Origin: Sipunculus nudus
Lineage: Eukaryota; Annelida; Sipuncula; Golfingiida; Sipunculidae
Length of the DNA: 64,000 nucleotides
Direction: 5' to 3'
Assembly: GCA_026874595.1 (NCBI GenBank)
Contig: CM049309.1
Coordinates: forward strand, 94,324,723 to 94,388,722
Below the pieces are notes generated by a model. The model had not been told where the DNA came from and made no database searches. It worked only from the letters and a program-made list of their open reading frames with translations. Shown here piece after piece: positions 58,663 to 64,000 of this stretch. The translations under genes were made by a program, and so were the position numbers. How positions within the stretch are numbered: position 1 is the first letter of the stretch; the number at the start of each line of letters is the position of its first letter.

Positions 58663-61600
58663 AACTAAGCTGTGTTCGACTACGTCCCACCTGAACATGA
58701 CATCGTGCAAGTTCCCACTGGACTACACCCATCTAAACATGACACTGTCATAGTTCTCACTCTACTACACCCATCTAAACATGACACTGTCCTAGTTCTC
58801 ACTCGACTACACCCATCTAAACATGGCATCGTTCCAGTTCCAAATGGATTACACCCATCTAAACATGACGCTGTCCTAGTTCTCACTCGACTTCACCCAT
58901 CTAAACATGGCATCGTTCCAGTTCCCACTGGATCACACCTAGCTAAACATGGCATCGTCCTATATCCCACTGGATCACACCCAGCTAAAGATGGCATCGT
59001 GCCAGTTTTCACTGGACTACACCCATCTAAACATTATACTATCCTAGTTCTCACTCGACTTAACCCAACTAAACATGGCATCGTGCCAGTTTTCACTTGA
59101 CTACACCCTTCTACACATGATACTGTCCTCGTTCTCACTTGACATCGTACCAGTTCCCATGGACCACACCCATCTTAACATGACATCGTCCTAGTTCCCA
59201 TTGGACCACAACAACCTAAACATGACATCGTCATAGTCCCCATTGGACCACACCCACCTAAACATGGCATCGTGCCAGTTCCCACTTGACCACACCCATC
59301 GAAACATGACATCGTACCTGTTCACACTGAACCACATCCATCTAAACAGGGCATCGTGCCAGTTCCCACTGGACCACACCCACCTAAACATGACATCGTA
59401 CCAGTTCCCACAGGACCACACCCATCTAAACATGACATCGTCCTAGTTCCCACTTGACCACACCCACCTAAACATGGCATCGTGCCAGTACCCACTGGAC
59501 CACACCCATCTTAACATGGTATCGTGCCAGTTCACACTGGACCAACCCTTCTAAACAGGGCATCATGCTTGTTCCCACCGGACTACACCCAACTAAACAT
59601 GACATCGTCCTAGTTCTCACTGGACCACAACCGTCTTAACATGACATCGTACCAGTTCACACTGAACCACAACCACCTAAACATGACATCGTACCAGTTC
59701 ACACTGAACCACACCCATCTAATCAGTGCATTGTGCCAGTTCCCACTGGACCACACCCACCTAAACAGGCCATCGTGCAAGTTCTCACTGGACCACAACC
59801 ACCTAAACATGACATCGTGCCAGTACCCACTGGACCACACCCATCTAAACATGGTATCGTACCTGTTCACACTGAACCACACCCATCTAAACATGACATC
59901 GTACCAGTTCACTCTGAACCACACCCATCTAAACATGACATCGTCCTAGTTCCAACTGGACCACACCCACCTAAACATGACATCGTACCAGTTCACACTG
60001 AACCACACCCATCTAAACATGACATCGTGCCAGTTCCCACTGGACCACAACCACCTAAACATGACATAGTACCTGTTCACACTGAACAACACCCATCTAA
60101 ACATGACATCGTGCCAGTTCCCACTGTACCACAACCACCTAAACATGAAATCGTACCTGTTCACACTGTACCACACCCATCTAAACATGACATCGTCCTA
60201 GTTCCAACTGGACCACACCCACCTAAACATGACATCGTACCAGTTCACACTGAACCACACCCAACTAAACATGACATCGTACCAGTTCACACTGAACCAC
60301 ACCCAACTAAACATGACATCGTCCTAGTTCCCACTGGACCACAACCGTCAAAACATGACATCGTACCTATTCCCACTGGACCACAACCACCTAAACATGA
60401 CATCGTACCTGTTCTCACTGGACCACACCCATCTAAACAGGCATCGTGCCAGTTCCAACTAGACCACACCTACCTAAACATGGCATCGTACCAGTTCACA
60501 CTGGACCACACCCATCTAAACATGACATCGTCCTAGTTCCCACTGGACCATACCCACCTAAACATGACATCGTACCAGTTCTCACTGGACCACACCCATC
60601 TAAACATGACATCGTCCTAGTTCCAACTGGACACACCCACCTAAACATGACATCGTACCAGTTCCCACGGAACTACACCCACCTAAACATGGCATCATGC
60701 TAGTTCCCACTGGACTACACTCACCTTAACATGACATCGTACCAGTTCCCGCTGGACCACACCTATCCAAACATGGCATCGTACCAGTTCCCACTTAACT
60801 TCACCCACCTTAACATGGCATTGTACCAGTTCCCACTGAACTACACGCACCTAAACATGGCATCGTACCAGTTCCCACTGACCTACAACCACCCAAACAT
60901 GGCATCGTGCCTGTTCCCACTGAACTACACCCGCCTAAGCATGACACAGTCCTAGTTCTCACTCGACTAAAACCATGATATTGTCCTAGTTTTCACTTGA
61001 CTACACCCATCTAAACATGACACTGTCCTACTTCCCACTGGTCCACACCCATCTAAACATGTCATCGTCCTAGTTCCCACTGGACCACACCCATCTAAAC
61101 ATGGTATCGTGCCAGTTCACACTGGACCACACCCTTCTAAACAGGGCATCGTGCCAGTTCCCACTGGACCACAACCACCTAAACATGACATCGTGCCAGT
61201 TCCCACTGGACCACACCCATCTAAAAATTGCATCGTGCCAGTTCCCCCTGGACTACACCCATCTAAACATGGTATCGTACCTGTTCACACTGAACCACAC
61301 CCATCTAAACATGACATCGTACCAGTTCACACTGAACCACACCCATCTAAACATGACATCGTCCTAGTTCCAACTGGACCACACCCACCTAAACATGACA
61401 TCGTACCAGTTCACACTGAACCACACCCATCTAAACATGACATCGTGCCAGTTCCCACTGGACCACAACCACCTAAACATGACATAGTACCTGTTCACAC
61501 TGAACCACACCCATCTAAACATGACATCGTGCCAGTTCCCACTGTACCACAACCACCTAAACATGAAATCGTACCTGTTCACACTGTACCACACCCATCT

Positions 61601-63770
61601 AAACATGACATCGTCCTAGTTCCACTTGGACCACACCCACCTAAACATGACATCGTACCAGTTCACACTGAACCACACCCAACTAAACATGACATCGTAC
61701 CAGTTCACACTGAACCACACCCAACTAAACATGACATCGTCCTAGTTCCCACTGGACCACAACCGTCAAAACATGACATCGTACCTATTCCCACTGGACC
61801 ACAACCACCTAAACATGACATCGTACCTGTTCTCACTGGACCACACCCATCTAAACAGGCATCGTGCCAGTTCCAACTAGACCACACCTACCTAAACATG
61901 GCATCGTACCAGTTCACACTGGACCACACCCATCTAAACATGACATCGTCCTAGTTCCCACTGGACCATACCCACCTAAACATGACATCGTACCAGTTCT
62001 CACTGGACCACACCCATCTAAACATGACATCGTCCTAGTTCCAACTGGACACACCCACCTAAACATGACATCGTACCAGTTCCCACGGAACTACACCCAC
62101 CTAAACATGGCATCATGCTAGTTCCCACTGGACTACACTCACCTTAACATGACATCGTACCAGTTCCCGCTGGACCACACCTATCCAAACATGGCATCGT
62201 ACCAGTTCCCACTTAACTTCACCCACCTTAACATGGCATTGTACCAGTTCCCACTGAACTACACGCACCTAAACATGGCATCGTACCAGTTCCCACTGAC
62301 CTACAACCACCCAAACATGGCATCGTGCCTGTTCCCACTGAACTACACCCGCCTAAGCATGACACAGTCCTAGTTCTCACTCGACTAAAACCATGATATT
62401 GTCCTAGTTTTCACTTGACTACACCCATCTAAACATGACACTGTCCTACTTCCCACTGGTCCACACCCATCTAAACATGTCATCGTCCTAGTTCCCACTG
62501 GACCACACCCATCTAAACATGGTATCGTGCCAGTTCACACTGGACCACACCCTTCTAAACAGGGCATCGTGCCAGTTCCCACTGGACCACAACCACCTAA
62601 ACATGACATCGTGCCAGTTCCCACTGGACCACACCCATCTAAAAATTGCATCGTGCCAGTTCCCCCTGGACTACACCCATCTAAACATGGCATCCTGCCA
62701 GTTCTAACCTGACCACACCCATGTAAACATGGCATCGTGCCACTTCCCACTGGACAACATCAATCTAAACAAGGCATCGTGCCAGTTCCCACTGGACCAC
62801 ACCATCCTTAACATGACATCGTACCAGTTCACACTGAACCACACCCAACTAAACATGACATCGTCCTAGTTCCCACTGGACCACACCCACCTAAACATGG
62901 CATCATGGTAGTTCCAACTGGACTACACCCACCTAAACATGACATCGTACTAGTTCCCACTGGACCACACCTATCTAAACATGGCATCGTACCAGTTCCC
63001 ACTGAACTTCACCCACCTTAACATGAAATCGTACCAGTTCCCACTGAACTACACCCACCTGAACGTGGCATCGTACCAGTTCCCACTGAACTACACCCAC
63101 CTGAACGTGGCATCGTACCAGTTCCCACTGAACTACACCCACCTGAACGTGGCATCGTACCAGTTCCCACTGAACTACATCCACCTAAACGTGGCATCGT
63201 GCCAGTACCCACTGGACTTCATCCATCTAAACACGGCATCCTGCCAGTTCTAACCGGACCACATCAATGTAAACATGGCATCGTACCAGTTCCCACTGAA
63301 CTTCACCCACCTTAACATGGCATCGTACCAGTTCCCACTGAACTACACCCACCTGAACGTGGCATCGTACCAGTTCCCACTGAACTACACCCACCTGAAC
63401 GTGGCATCGTACCAGTTCCCACTGAACTACATCCACCTAAACGTGGCATCGTGCCAGTACCCACTGGACTTCATCCATCTAAACACGGCATCCTGCCAGT
63501 TCTAACCGGACCACATCAATGTAAACATGGCATCGTGCCACTTCGCACTGGACAACATCCGTCTAAACATGGCATCGCTACGTACTTCCCACTGTACTTA
63601 ATCCACCTAAACAGTGCATCGTCCCACTTCCCATTGGACTGCACCAACCTAAACATGGCATCATTCCACTTCCCACTGGACTACACCCATCTAAGCATGG
63701 GATCGCCCCACCTTACAATAGCCTTCATCCCATCAAAACACCGCAGCGTCTTATTTCCACTTGGCTAAGC
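58663..63770. repeat. 42-bp minisatellite, ~120 units (5.1 kb)
   Basis: The unit contains 'cccactggaccacacccatc', 'taaacatgacatcgt' and '(a/g)ccagtt'. A 1,418-bp segment is duplicated in tandem, about 59861-61278 and 61279-62696. A smaller block at about 63001-63250 is repeated at about 63295-63505. Since 42 is a multiple of three and the common unit lacks stops in some frames, frames up to 281 codons occur with the 14-residue period 'PVPTGPHPSKHDIV'. They end at one-base indels rather than at conserved stops, so I treat them as non-coding. The array begins about 200 bp upstream of exon a of the PAM2-motif gene. Confidence 0.95.
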
Positions 63771-64000
63771 CCTAACTGTCCCCTTGAAGCTTCTTCCCAT
63801 CACAGTAAAGCTGTGTCCCGCACCAACTGGCTGCGTCCAAATTCAACATGACCGCATCCCACCTCCTACTAGACTTTGTTCCATCTCCCTATAGTCATCC
63901 AATCCGACAACGAGTGCTGCCTCTCCCGACATGATGCCCTTTGTCTGTCTGGTCTGTGTGTCACGTCGCCAGCAGTGTCCCTATCCCCGCCACGTGGGCT
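63771..64000. other. degenerate edge of the 42-bp array, then unique sequence
   Basis: Faint 'gcatcccacctcctactaga' type remnants of the unit occur near 63850. No exon or gene could be supported. Confidence 0.4.

Noticed and set aside
59733-61954. Plus-strand frames of 267 and 281 codons with a Pro/His/Lys-rich 14-residue period
   Set aside because: They lie wholly in the 42-bp minisatellite, exist in several frames at once, and end where one-base indels occur. No start context, splice sites or non-repeat sequence.

Overview
This window is animal nuclear DNA, most likely from a marine mollusc. It is AT-rich, has long introns, and is packed with diverged dispersed repeats. The mollusc call rests on two repeat hallmarks I associate with bivalve and gastropod genomes: 'agctcagctggc...gtccgtcgtccgtcc' elements (5' ends near 5347, 8085 and 9920) and blocks of AGGTCAAAGGTCAAGGTCA. 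There is no prokaryotic gene organisation. The species call is inference.

Two protein-coding genes are supported, both on the minus strand. Gene 1 is an ankyrin-repeat gene with coding exons at 27914-27819, 22896-22798 and 22370-19248. All junctions have canonical GT/AG sites and are in phase, giving a 1105-residue protein with about 29 ankyrin repeats, many grouped in a 107-residue three-repeat module. Gene 2 is 5' incomplete, with exons at 58460-58196, 57166-56873, 44263-44145, 43478-43346 and 42377-41022. All four junctions are phase-compatible and give at least 721 residues. I do not recognise its N-terminal half. The Ser/Pro/Gln-rich C-terminal half carries two PAM2-like motifs (poly(A)-binding-protein MLLE ligands), and the N-terminal half has two TQT motifs of the dynein light chain LC8 type.

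Layout. 1-5 kb: diverged repeats plus a Penelope-like element fragment (truncated reverse transcriptase with an upstream hammerhead ribozyme). 5.4-7.7 kb: a diverged tandem array interrupted by a 1.0-kb Helitron whose empty site survives in a neighbouring unit. 8-12 kb: mollusc-type dispersed elements. 12.4-14.0 kb: a candidate hAT-like element. 14-19 kb: mostly unannotatable. 19.2-28 kb: gene 1, with a 30-bp and a 37-bp minisatellite in its intron. 30.8-36.3 kb: arrays of 60-bp, 36-bp and 56-bp units. 41-58.5 kb: gene 2, with a 12-kb array of a 59-bp satellite inside one intron. 58.7-63.8 kb: a 5-kb array of 42-bp units, probably in a further intron of gene 2.

Roughly a third of the window is tandem repeat made of at least seven unrelated unit sequences. 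Most long open frames outside the two genes are by-products of stop-free repeat units and are not annotated as genes. I saw no tRNA, rRNA or CRISPR array.
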